Source of the DNA: Dryocosmus kuriphilus
Taxonomy: Eukaryota; Arthropoda; Insecta; Hymenoptera; Cynipidae
Length of the DNA: 64,000 nucleotides
Assembly (NCBI GenBank): GCA_038277395.1
Contig: CM076193.1
Span: forward strand, 92,395,583 to 92,459,582
Direction of reading: 5' to 3'
Shown here: positions 49,095-59,222 of the stretch, piece by piece
Layout of the letters: each line of letters begins with the position of its first letter
Numbering within the stretch: position 1 is the stretch's first letter
Translations under genes and position numbers: made by a program
The notes under the pieces: model-generated
The model's database searches: none
Told to the model about the DNA's origin: nothing
What the model saw: the letters and a program-made list of their open reading frames with translations, nothing else

Positions 49095-50129
49095 CATCAT
49101 CATCACCATCATCATACACATGATTCTTTGCTGTGCAAGAATATTTTGCATGTCTTTTTAAATTATCAAGCCTTGAATAAACTTTTGAGCAATTCGGACA
49201 TATGGAAATCATTTTGTCACTGCCGCAACATGAATGACTGTTCGTTCACCAGTGCTGAGTTTATATCCTGAGGAGGAGGAGAGGAAGGGGAGGAGGAGGG
49301 TATGATGAGGATGAAGGTAATGAGGAGAAGGAAGTGTATGAGGAGGACATTGAGTCGATGTTAAACAAATGTTGAATCGACGTCAAACCAAAGCTGAATA
49401 AACGTTAAGCCAACGTTAATTCAACATTGGTTCAAAGACGGTTCAACGTTGGTTCAACGTTGGTCCAACATTGCACAGAGTTGATTCAACATTACACAAA
49501 AATTGATTTTATATCTGATTTTTCAAGCCTAACTACTTTACATATACTTTATTTTCACGTTTCTTGATTACTTTTTTCCACAAGATGTACGTCTTGATGC
49601 TTCACTTTGAAAAGTTCCTGTTCATAGAACCAGCCGGCGCCCGTTTCCAGTTAACAAAACTGAGGACAATATTTTCCCCTTTTCCAGCTAACAAAACTGA
49701 GGACAATGTTTTTCCCTTTTCCAGCTAACAAAACTGAGGACAATATTTTCTCCTTTTCCAGCTAACAAAACTGAGGACAATTTTTCCCCTTTTCCAGCTG
49801 CTGAAACTGAGGACAATATCTCTCATGAGGAGGAAGGAAGGTTATGAGGAAGAGGAGGAGGAGGAGCAAGAGGATACAAACGTAACATCTAATCTTGAAA
49901 CAAAAAGCCAGGTCATCTTATTTTATTATGCAGATGGTGCTAGTATGGCTGTGAGAGTTCCATAACTCAGTCTGTAAAACGAGAGATTTGTCATACCATT
50001 TGTCGCTCTTCCACCTCTAAAATACTCCCTGAAATTTTAAAATTACAATTTAATATTGTCCTCAGTTTTATCAGGTGGAAAAGGGGAAACATTGTCCTCA
50101 GTTTTGTTAGGTGGAAAAGGAGAAAATAT
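49091..50129. repeat. F1: left copy of the ~1.04-kb flank of element B (also right flank of A')
   Basis: Begins with (TCA)n and the start of the zinc-finger ORF on the minus strand. It continues with a GGA-rich tract, a field of TTCAACGTTGG-like 12-mers (49340-49500) and five tandem ~38-bp units with CAGCTAACAAAACTGAGGAC (49650-49815), and ends with two inverted units at 50055-50129. The same sequence, somewhat diverged, is at 57132-58177. Element B begins right after GGAGAAAATAT. No gene beyond the ORF fragment. Confidence 0.8.
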
Positions 50130-50210
50130 GGGTGGTACCGGGGAAATGAAATACCCGGGGCGGACAAAAAACTGGCTAGGGGAAGGAACCCCGAACGGAA
50201 AAAACCAAAT

Positions 50211-51632
50211 ATGGAAAAGTGGGTAAAAAACACGATACCCCAAGAGAGTTACAATCTCTCCACCGATTCCGATCGGGTGAAAGCCCCGATGGTCGGTGCC
50301 GGTCCCATGGATTTTGGGGGGGACCAAACTCACGAGAAGGTAAGAAGAAACGACAACAACTTAGATGCTATAGAAGGTGCCTCTGTCTTAAAGAAAGAAG
50401 AAGAAGAAGAGGAGAAGGCTATTGCTGGTGTACTTAAGGCAATGACTGACTTGACGTCAGTAATGTCGGAAGCGGCGAGTAAGCAGCAAAACATCAACAC
50501 GAAGGTCAAGGATGGCATCAAAAAAATGTATGAGCTAATACAGGTGTTAAGTAAGAAACGCGAAGACCACAAGAAAAAGACGGACAGCCTTATTGGTTAT
50601 CTCTGGATGCATGTGAAAGAAAGAAGTCAAAGCGAAAGCATGACACCGACAGGGTCTAAAAACAAGCGAATGGCTTCAAGCCCAGCAGAAAGTCAGACCG
50701 CAACGCCAGTCGAGAAGAAGAAGAAGAAAGATTCAACAACTGATGACTGGAATATGGCCCTAGGTAGAAAAGCCAAGAGAGCCATGAATCAGCTGCGTGA
50801 CGAAGGAACGTTTCAAAGCGGAGAAACTCCAAAAAGTAAGGGGTCGACTCAAGTCGCGGCCAACAAAAAGAAGCCTTCCCGAAAACCAGGCAGGAAACAG
50901 CGCCTTGAAGCAGTTCTAATAAAGCCAGCGGATGGGAAATCCTACGCGGAGGTATTAGGAAGTATTAGAGCTAAGCTCAAACCAGAGGAAACAGAAACAA
51001 GTATAAGATCGATCCGCCGTACTCGAAATGGTGACGTCCTATTAGAATTGGGAAAGGACACGAAAAACTCAAAAGCCTTCGGCGAAGCCCTACAGACAAC
51101 CCTGGGCAGCTTGGGAACCATGAGAAACCTGGTCCCCAGATCCACTATAGAGCTTTTGGACCTTGACAGTGTTACAACCAAGGAAGATGTCGAGGAAGCC
51201 CTGAGGAGAGACCTCGGGGAAGAAGCGGGAGACCCAAAAGTGTCGGTTACGAAACCTAACAGGAGAGAGCAGGTTTTGGCCATTATTGAGCTCAATGAGG
51301 AGCAGGCAACTAAACTGCTGGAAACGTCTCGCATCAAAGTAGGATGGATCAACAGCAGGGTGAGAAAGAGGATACGGGTCGACCGTTGTTTTAAGTGCCT
51401 GGGGTACGGGCATCAATCCAGGGAGTGCAAAGGACCAGATCGTAGCGACCTGTGCTACAAATGCGGGCTTGCTGGACACAAGGCAAGGGATTGCAAGACC
51501 GAACCATCATGTGTGCTCTGCAAAAACATGGCATCAAAACCGGAGAATCTGAACACCAGTCATATACCAGGGTCAGGAGGCTGCTATGTCTTTAGACAGG
51601 CAATCAACAAAAGAAAATATAATGAGGCATGA
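50211..51632 (+). CDS. ORF1 (gag-like, CCHC) of element B, 473 aa
   Basis: The N-terminal third is charged with a Glu run and a probable coiled coil. A basic Lys-rich stretch follows (about 155-235), then the R1-clade core (DGKSYAEVLGSIRAKLKP, GDVLLELG, NLVPRSTIELLDL, IKVGWINSRV). Knuckles are CFKCLGYGHQSREC (about 393-406), CYKCGLAGHKARDC (415-428) and a third, spaced-out C-x2-C...H...C (434-458). The stop TGA overlaps the ORF2 start in ATGA, the arrangement used for stop-restart coupling in related elements such as SART1. The frame is intact. Expected to bind the element RNA and to accompany ORF2 protein to the target. Confidence 0.92.
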   Translation: MEKWVKNTIPQESYNLSTDSDRVKAPMVGAGPMDFGGDQTHEKVRRNDNNLDAIEGASVLKKEEEEEEKAIAGVLKAMTDLTSVMSEAASKQQNINTKVKDGIKKMYELIQVLSKKREDHKKKTDSLIGYLWMHVKERSQSESMTPTGSKNKRMASSPAESQTATPVEKKKKKDSTTDDWNMALGRKAKRAMNQLRDEGTFQSGETPKSKGSTQVAANKKKPSRKPGRKQRLEAVLIKPADGKSYAEVLGSIRAKLKPEETETSIRSIRRTRNGDVLLELGKDTKNSKAFGEALQTTLGSLGTMRNLVPRSTIELLDLDSVTTKEDVEEALRRDLGEEAGDPKVSVTKPNRREQVLAIIELNEEQATKLLETSRIKVGWINSRVRKRIRVDRCFKCLGYGHQSRECKGPDRSDLCYKCGLAGHKARDCKTEPSCVLCKNMASKPENLNTSHIPGSGGCYVFRQAINKRKYNEA

Positions 51633-54591
51633 TAAGAGTCCTCCAGGTAAACTTGCATAGGAGTAAAACGGCGAACGATATCCTAGAACAGCTAGTGCTG
51701 GAAAAGGATATCGACCTACTAATAGTCAGCGAGCAGTACAAGAACAGGGATTCTGCAACGTGGCTCTCGGACAACCTTGGCACAGCAGCCATTTGGGTGC
51801 GTAATCAAAGGTTAGTTCAGATCGAGAACCATGGCGCTGGAGATGGCTACGTATGGATTAGAAGCCAAGGTACTACGTATATAAGCTGTTATCTAACACC
51901 TAAGGACAACATCCAGGAATTCCAAAGGAAATTAGAACTGCTAGAAGACGCAACTCAAGAAGCTGGCGGTGGAGTGATAATGGCTGGAGACTTCAACGCC
52001 AAGGCGGTAGAATGGGGAATGCCTGAATCAGATTCTCGCGGGAAGAGAATACTGGAGATGGCTGCAAGAAGGGGCCTGCTGGTCATAAACACCGGCAAAG
52101 TGCCAACCTTCAGAAGAGCCGGCAATGTAGGCACAATACCTGATATCACTCTCGCCTCGGAGGGAGTAGCTCATCTTATACAGAACTGGAAAGTCCTGGA
52201 GGATTACACAGGAAGTGATCACCAGTACATACGGTTCAACATAGAGGGAAACCCAAGACCCATACCACACAATAGCAAGGTCAAAAAGTGGAATGTCGAA
52301 AAAATAGACGTGGAGAAGCTATCCTCGACGATAACCAGAGGGCAGAAAAGACTTGCCGAGAACACGGACATGGGAGCGGAAGCCCTAGTGGAAGCCACCA
52401 TGAAGATTATAATCCAGGCCTGTGAAAAAGCGATGCCTCGCAAGAAAGAGCACAGAAATAGGACCGCCACCTATTGGTGGAATGGAGAAATAGCAGACCT
52501 CCGAAGAGAATGCATTAAACGCAGACGAATCTCGACCAGGAAAAGAGGAAGAGGCGCTAGAGAGTACAAGCTGGCAAAAAAAGAACTCCGCAAGGCTATA
52601 AACAAGAGCAAAAACCAAAACTGGGCAAAATTACGCCAGGAAGTGGACGACGACCCATGGGGCCTAGGATACAAGATCGTGACTCGGAAGCTCGGAGCCC
52701 TCTCAGCGGGGGAAGTGATGAGAGCCGAAATCATGGACAACATTGTCGATGTTCTCTTCCGGACGCATCCGAGGCGGCAGGAAGAGAGCTACAGACTCTC
52801 TACAACAGAGATACCACTCTTTAGCGAGGAGGAACTGAACACGGCAGTGACTTCTATGCAGAATAAGAAAGCACCAGGGCCGGACGGAATCCCAGCAGAA
52901 GTCCTAAAGATAATAGCACGAGTATGCCCACGGATACTGCTCAGTATGCTGAATGGCTGCCTGAGAGACGGAATCTTTCACAAAGACTGGAAGGTTCAAC
53001 GGCTAGTGCTGATTAGCAAAGGAAAAGGAGATCCAACTACACCATCAGCGTACAGACCGCTGTGTATGCTGAACACCGTTGGCAAACTCATGGAGAAGAT
53101 GATAAAGCCTCGCCTGCTAGCAGCCGTTCAAGCGGCGGGAGATCTCTCTGAGAGGCAGTGCAGCTTCAGAAAAGGACGCTCCACAATACACGCGGTCCAG
53201 GAAATAGCAGAAAGCATAGCTAGGGTACAGGAGGAAAGTAGATATACCAGGAGAATTGTCCTACTGGCCACACTAGACGTTAAAAAAAACGCCTTCAACT
53301 CGGCTAGGTGGTCTGAGATGATTAAGGCTTTAAAGAATTTCCAGACGCCAGAATATCTAATGCGGGTACTAAGAAGCTATCTCTCAGATAGAGTCTTGGT
53401 CTACGAAACCACGGAAGGCTCACGAACGAAGATAATCACGGCTGGGGCGGCTCAGGGCTCAATTCTTGGCCCCGATCTTTGGAACATATTCTACGATGGG
53501 ATCCTGAAGATGAGCATGCCCGAAGATACATACCTTTCGGGGTACGCGGACGATATACTTGCGTTAATAGCTGCAAGAACCACACAGAGGAACTGCAATG
53601 GAAATTAAATCAAGTTATGCGGCTTGTAAGCAGATGGATGGACGACCACGGGCTAGACCTGGCTATGGAAAAAACCGAGTTAGTTATAGTAACTCAAAAG
53701 TATATCCCTACGCTAATACCATTCCACGTAGGATCGACGCAGGTAATGGCTAAGGCAGCCATTAAACATCTGGGAATAATGATGGACAACAGGCTCTCCT
53801 TCGGGGAACAAATACGACAAGCAGCAGACAAAGCAGCAGCAGTAACAGAAACACTAAGCAGGCCTATGGCCAACGTAAGCAGCCCCATACCCAGCAAGCG
53901 ACGACTGTTAATGTCAGTGGCCCAGTCGATCATGCTCTATGGAGCCGAAATATGGGCAGATACCTTGGAAAAGAAGATGCATAGAAGACGCATGGAAGTG
54001 GTACACCGAAGATGTGCACTTAGAATAGCGTGCTCTTATCGTACGGTGACAGAACCAGCGAGTTTAGTAATCGCGGGGACGATGCCGATCGACCTACTAG
54101 CACAGGAAAAAAAGCAAGTGTTCAAAAGGAAACCTGAGGTGACTAAGGCAACAGCGAAGGCTGAAGCCAGAGCGCTCGCGTTGGAGCGATGGCAACAACG
54201 ATGGAGCAACGACTACCGAGGAGGATGGACTGCAAAGCTGATACCACAGCTGAGCGTATGGTTAGGCCACAAACATGGAGAGACGAACTTCCACATGACG
54301 CAATTTCTATCAGGACACGGATACTTCCGCTCCTACCTACACAAGAGGGGAAAAGTCAGCAGTGCAAAATGCGGGTACTGCAAGGCGGAAAAAGATGACG
54401 CAAAACATACACTCTTTGAATGCGATCACTGGGTTGCCCTTAGGCACAGGCTAGAGAGCGAAACTGGGAATTTAACGCCTGACAACATTGTAGGAGTGAT
54501 GCTCCAGAGGGTGGAATGGTGGGAGAAGGTAGCTGCATATGTGGAAACCGTCCTGCGCCAAAAGAAGGAAGATGGCCATCTCAGAGACTAA
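51629..54591 (+). CDS. ORF2 of element B: AP-like endonuclease and reverse transcriptase, one frameshift
   Basis: The first block (51629-53608, 659 aa) opens with the endonuclease: LQVNLHRSK, SEQYK with the catalytic Glu, GDFNAKAVEWGM and SDHQYI. The reverse transcriptase follows: KKAPGPDGIPAEVLK, AYRPLCMLNTVGKLMEK, LDVKKNAFNS, AAQGSILGPDLWN and YADD (residues 639-642). Shortly after YADD, near 53585, the frame shifts by what looks like an extra CA in ACCACACAG. The second block (to 54591) continues with KTELVIV, HLGIMMDNRL, the thumb region and a C-terminal C-x2-C...H-x4-C finger (CGYCKAEKDDAKHTLFEC). The LDVKKNAFNS motif has one Lys more than the usual LDVKNAFNS, at an eight-A run. All catalytic residues are present, so the parent was recently active. 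Confidence 0.92.
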
Positions 54592-54801
54592 CGACAATAT
54601 CTCTAAAGTTAGGTAAAATCCTATGAGAGATAAAGATAAACCTGAACCTCATAATGCCGAAGGCCGACGAGCCCGATGCGCGACAATCGTGGCGCTGCTG
54701 AGGACGACGCGTGAAATTAAGGAGGATAAGGAAGAGGATACGGAACAAGAAGGCCGAAACAAGCGGGACACGCTGGAGCCAGCAAAGAAAACGGCAACCC
54801 C

Positions 54802-54824
54802 TGAAGTAATGCGAAAGCGGTTCC
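54802..54824 (+). other. Conserved 23-nt 3' UTR block (element B)
   Basis: Identical to the block in A' and A'', located about 110 bp before the poly(A). The rest of the B 3' UTR is unrelated by eye to that of A. Confidence 0.6.
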
Positions 54825-54929
54825 GGGGGGAATAATGCCAAGAAGCCGAGGGAGGAGGTTTTAGTGGGTAGGGCCGGCTTGCCCGAAGAGCCCCACACGT
54901 TGTGCAGTAATGCATTTCCTCCTCCCTTC

Positions 54930-54982
<53 letters not shown>

Positions 54983-54986
<4 letters not shown>

Positions 54987-55002
54987 CATCATCATCATCA
55001 TC
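54983..55002. repeat. (TCA)n between B and A''
   Basis: Six TCA units plus TC lie between the poly(A) of B and the first structured bases of A''. This places (TCA)n on both sides of A''. Confidence 0.9.
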
Positions 55003-55055
55003 CCAAGGATCACCGCAGTTGTCTGCGGTGGAGGGGAGGTGTCACCCCTACTTGG
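55003..55055 (+). other. Predicted three-way junction at the 5' tip of A''
   Basis: CCAAG (55003) pairs with CTTGG (55051-55055) and encloses two hairpins: CACCGCAG-TTGT-CTGCGGTG (8-bp stem) and AGGGG-8 nt-CCCCT. The structure begins exactly where (TCA)n stops. It does not follow the HDV-like double pseudoknot known from some retroelement 5' ends. Confidence 0.55.
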
Positions 55056-55469
55056 CGCGTCCCCAGGTGGTGGATAGGGGAATGCTCGCTGGAAACAGAG
55101 GGTAGGGCTGAAATAAAATAGGCCTCGCGGACCAAACACACGATTGGTGACGGTCGTAGCCCACTGGGAGTGCTCCGCACCATGTCCGGTTCTTTCCACC
55201 GGCGTGGGGTTGGGGCTCCTGTGAGCTTGCTCTGCCGAGGTGTAAGCTGCGATCGGACATCAGGAGCCAGCCCCTTCGGGCCTTGATCGGGGAGTGCGTG
55301 GTGGCTGCAGGGATCGGAACCTGCAGTATTCCGGGCGAGTCCGGTCCGTCCGTGTATTCCGGGACCGGTTAAACGAAGGTTGGGCCCCAGAGTACTGGGG
55401 TAGGTCTTCCGTCCGAGGGTATACCCGTTCCCAACTATTTCGGCCCGCCCCTCCACGCACGATGCGCTG

Positions 55470-56923
55470 GTGGAAATTTCTAACATGGCTTACAAACAAG
55501 GAAAACGAAATGGGAGTGAAAAAGATGCGGCTGGGGTGGAGCTGGACCTGGAGAGATGTTATGACGTCTTGGAGGAGGAGAAGAGAGTAAACGGTACCCG
55601 TCAGATGTTGCGTTTTCAAAGGCGGCTATCCTGGAATCTCAAAACGAAATGAGGGAGCATCATAGAAAGGTACGCGAGTCCTTAAAAAAGATGTTGAACA
55701 TCTGTAAGGTAATGGACTACCGAGACCCGATGCTGGAGGGTGAAGCAAAGACGGCGCAAGATATAATGAAAGATCTGGGGTACACCTTCAGAGACCTGAA
55801 TAGGCGCATAGAGTTATATAAGGAGGATATTAATAAACTTCTTAGGGAAAAGATAGCAAAGGAGCGGAAAGAGAAGTCACTTTTGAGTTCCACTCTCAAA
55901 GAAACCACGGTATCCGCCTTCACGCAGACGGAGTGGGTCACGACGTCAGAAAAAGTGACGGAAAGCCGCAAACGGGGGAGAGAAACTACCCTCAGCCCAC
56001 CTACTGGATCTGGAGCTGAGAAACCGGCTTCAAAAAAGACCAAAACCCGGGAAGGGGTCACCTGGTCAAAAGTGGTAAGGAGGAAAAGCAAAAAGGAGAA
56101 GACTCTAGCGGAAAAGGAGGACAAGGAAGATGTTGCGAAAACCAGGAGCAACATGCCTGTCAAGGGACAGGACGTCCCTAAGAACAAAAGGAGGAAAATA
56201 CGCCGGGAGGCTGTAACTATCACGCCAGCCCCAGGGAAAAAGTATGCGGATGTCCTTAAGGACATTCAGAAGGTGGTCAAGCCTGAGGATCATGGCGTCA
56301 CAGTCAAGGCCATCAGGCAGACCAGGACGGGGGATGTCCTCATTGAGGTGGGAGCCAAGGCGGAAGAGAGGCAACACTTTGGTGAGGCCATCTCGGAGGC
56401 CCTTGGAGAAGGCGGGAGTGTTAGACACCTCGTCCCAAGGTCCCAAGTCGTAGTCTACGACCTAGTCGAGACTACGGAGGCTGCCGATGTGGAGGAAGCA
56501 GTGAAGGCGGCCCTAGGAGGCCATATTTTTTCCACACTAAAGGTGAATCTCACCAAGAGGAGCAACAGAGGACGCGTCCTAGCCTTTATTGAGCTGGATG
56601 CGGCCGCTGCTGCCAAGCTGGAGAAGACGGCTCGACTTAAAGTCGGATGGATAAACTGCCGGGTGAAGGAGTATAGCGCGGAAACTCGGTGCTACAGGTG
56701 TCATGCCTTCGGGCACGTTGCCCGTGAGTGTGCAGCAGAAGACCGCAGCAAATGCTGCCGGCGATGTTTGCAGGAGGGCCACAAGGCGGCAGAGTGCCTG
56801 AACTTGGCAATTCCTTGCCTGACCACAGCAACCAGACAAAAGCAACAGGATGGAGGTTCTTCTGAAGTCAGAACAGGACTGGGACATGGCCTACAAAATA
56901 ACACGGAAAATAATCGAGGCTAA
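55470..56923 (+). CDS. ORF1 (gag-like) of element A'', N-terminal frameshift
   Basis: The short first block (55470-55652) shifts frame near 55580, where GAGGAGGAGAAGAGAG replaces GAGGAGGCAGAGAG of A'. The main frame is open from 55649 (424 aa), through the position where A' has TGA (Leu here), the core region and both CCHC knuckles, ending in the same truncated tail. Several substitutions against A' (for example T to K, A to G) show an independent copy rather than a duplicate of the same insertion. Confidence 0.85.
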
Positions 56924-56974
56924 AGAAAGAGAACACAGAGAACTAACAGGGTAAAAAAGACAGTCTCCCTCTCT

Positions 56975-56997
56975 TGAAGTAATGCGAAAGCGGTTCC
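56975..56997 (+). other. Conserved 23-nt 3' UTR block (A'')
   Basis: Same block as in A' and B, with GCGAAAGC at its centre. Confidence 0.6.
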
Positions 56998-57131
56998 AGG
57001 AGAAAGGAGCGAAGAAAGAGAAGGGGTTGTTTTATTCGGTACAAATCCGACACTGCCCACAGTCACCCGGGCGTCTTTTCGAAGATTTTTTCCCCTTCTC
57101 TCTCTCAAAAAAAAAAAAAAAAAAAAAAAAA

Positions 57132-58177
57132 TCATCATCATCATCACCATCATCATACACATGATTCTTTGCTGTGCAAGAATATTTTGCATGTCTTTTT
57201 AAATTATCAAGCCTTGAATAAACTTTTGAGCAATTCGGACATATGGAAATCATTTTGTCACTGCCGCAACATGAATGACTGTTCGTTCACCAGTGCTGAG
57301 TTTATATCCTGAGGAGGAGGAGGAGGAGAGGAGGGGGAGGAGGAGGGTATGATGAGGATGAAAGTAATGAGGAGAAGGAAGTGTATGAGGAGGACATTGA
57401 GTCGATGTTAAACAAATGTTGAATCGACGTCAAACCAAAGTTGAATAAACGTTAAGCCAACGTTAATTCAACATTGGTTCAAAGACGGTTCAACATTGGT
57501 TCAACGTTGGTCCAACATTGCGCAGAGTTGATTCAACATTGCACAAAAATTGATTTTATATCTGATTTGTCAAGCCTAACTACTTTACATATACTTTATT
57601 TTCACGTTTCTTGATTACTTTTTTCCACAAGGTATACGTCTTGATGCTTCACTTTGAAAAGTTCCTGTTCATAGAACCAGCCGGCGCCCGTTTCCAGTTA
57701 ACAAAACTGAGGACAATATTTTCCCCTTTTCCAGCTAACAAAACTGAAGACAATTTTTTCCCCTTTTCCAGCTAACAAAACTGAGGACAATATTTTCTCC
57801 TTTTCCAGCTAACAAAACTGAGGACAATTTTTCCCCTTTTCCAGCTGCTGAAACTGAGGACAATATCTCTCATGAGGAGGAAGGAAGGTTATGAGGAAGA
57901 GGAGGAGGAGGAGCAGGAGGATACAAACGTAACATCTAATCTTGAAACAAAAAACCAGGTCATCTTATTTTATTATGCAGATGGTGCTAGTATAGCTGTG
58001 AGAGTTCCATAACTCAGTCTGTAAAACGAGAGATTTGTCATACCATTTGTCGCTCTTCCACCTTTAAAATACTCCCCTGAAATTTTAAAAATACAATTTA
58101 ATATTGTCCTCAGTTTTATCAGGTGGAAAAGGGGAAACATTGTCCTCAGTTTTGTTAGGTGGAAAAGGAGAAAATAT
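57132..58177. repeat. F2: right copy of the ~1.04-kb flank of element B
   Basis: Matches 49091-50129 with scattered substitutions (for example AAAGTTGAATAA for AAAGCTGAATAA), so the duplication is older than the 22.7-kb one. It continues past GGAGAAAATAT into TTTCCTCAC, giving the empty-site version of the B insertion point. A further partial copy of the zinc-finger ORF start lies at 57132-57253 (-). Confidence 0.8.
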
Positions 58178-58569
58178 TTTCCTCACTTTTGTTAGCTGGA
58201 AAAGGGGAAAATATTGTTCTCAGTTTTGTTAGCTGGAAACGGGCACTGGCGGGTTCCATGAACAGGAACTTTTCAAAGTGAAGCATCAAGACGTATACCT
58301 TGAGGAAAAAAGTAATCAAGAAACTTGACAATAAAGTATATGTAAAGAGGTTAGGCTTGACAAATCAGATATGTAATCAATTTGTGTGCAATGTTGAATC
58401 AACTCTGTGCAATGTTGAACCAACGTTGAGCCAACGTTGAACCGACGTTGAATCAACGTTGAACCATCTTTGAACCAATGTTGTATTAACGTTGGCTTAA
58501 CGTTTATTCAACTTTGGTTTGACGTCGATTCAACATTTGTTTAACATCGACTCAATGTCCTCCTGATAC
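57382..58569. repeat. P3: inverted repeat of TTCAACGTTGG 12-mers and CAGCTAACAAAACTGAGG units
   Basis: The left arm (57382-57866) and right arm (58104-58569) are inverted copies around a 237-bp spacer. Each has a field of about a dozen 12-mers (TTCAACGTTGGT and variants, containing the self-complementary AACGTT) and four to five ~38-bp units. The right arm ends at the assembly gap. F1 contains the same palindrome, cut in its right arm by element B. Confidence 0.8.
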
Positions 58570-59069
58570 NNNNNNNNNNNNNNNNNNNNNNNNNNNNNNN
58601 NNNNNNNNNNNNNNNNNNNNNNNNNNNNNNNNNNNNNNNNNNNNNNNNNNNNNNNNNNNNNNNNNNNNNNNNNNNNNNNNNNNNNNNNNNNNNNNNNNNN
58701 NNNNNNNNNNNNNNNNNNNNNNNNNNNNNNNNNNNNNNNNNNNNNNNNNNNNNNNNNNNNNNNNNNNNNNNNNNNNNNNNNNNNNNNNNNNNNNNNNNNN
58801 NNNNNNNNNNNNNNNNNNNNNNNNNNNNNNNNNNNNNNNNNNNNNNNNNNNNNNNNNNNNNNNNNNNNNNNNNNNNNNNNNNNNNNNNNNNNNNNNNNNN
58901 NNNNNNNNNNNNNNNNNNNNNNNNNNNNNNNNNNNNNNNNNNNNNNNNNNNNNNNNNNNNNNNNNNNNNNNNNNNNNNNNNNNNNNNNNNNNNNNNNNNN
59001 NNNNNNNNNNNNNNNNNNNNNNNNNNNNNNNNNNNNNNNNNNNNNNNNNNNNNNNNNNNNNNNNNNNNN
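58570..59069. other. Assembly gap of 500 N
   Basis: Exactly 500 unknown bases, probably an arbitrary scaffold spacer. It follows the arm of a palindrome, a typical place for assembly failure. Sequence on the two sides need not be adjacent in the genome. Confidence 0.98.
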
Positions 59070-59222
59070 ATGATGCTGGAAATAATAAAATGAGCCGGCT
59101 TAGATAATAATTTCCTAAAATTTCAACAATGGAAATATAATCTCGAGAAATGTACTTATATATTTAAAATTAATATAGGTACTATCTTTGTCTACTAATG
59201 TATCTCCCTCTTTATCTTAAAG

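Larger units (their letters stand above)
50130..54982 (+). mobile_element. Element B: nearly complete R1-clade non-LTR retrotransposon
   Basis: 5' UTR of 81 bp beginning GGGTGGTACCGGGGAAATG, ORF1, overlapping ORF2, 3' UTR of about 340 bp and a 52-bp poly(A), followed directly by (TCA)n. The 5' edge is defined by comparison with the uninterrupted sequence at 58177. Total 4.85 kb, typical for the clade. One frame break in ORF2 and one extra Lys codon near a reverse-transcriptase motif are the only obvious damage. Confidence 0.92.
55003..57131 (+). mobile_element. Element A'': ORF1-only retroelement with complete-looking 5' end
   Basis: Has 54 bp more at the 5' end than A and A' (55003-55056), a replaced stretch in the 5' UTR (about 55108-55163), ORF1, the ORF2-tail remnant, the same 3' UTR and a poly(A) at 57107-57131 that runs into TCATCATCATCATCACC. 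It is flanked by (TCA)n on both sides, which makes it the cleanest example of microsatellite insertion in the window. Confidence 0.85.

Noticed and set aside
55003..55056. HDV-like ribozyme at the 5' end of A''
   Set aside because: The pairing is a simple three-way junction; the nested pseudoknot order and catalytic C of HDV-like ribozymes are not visible.
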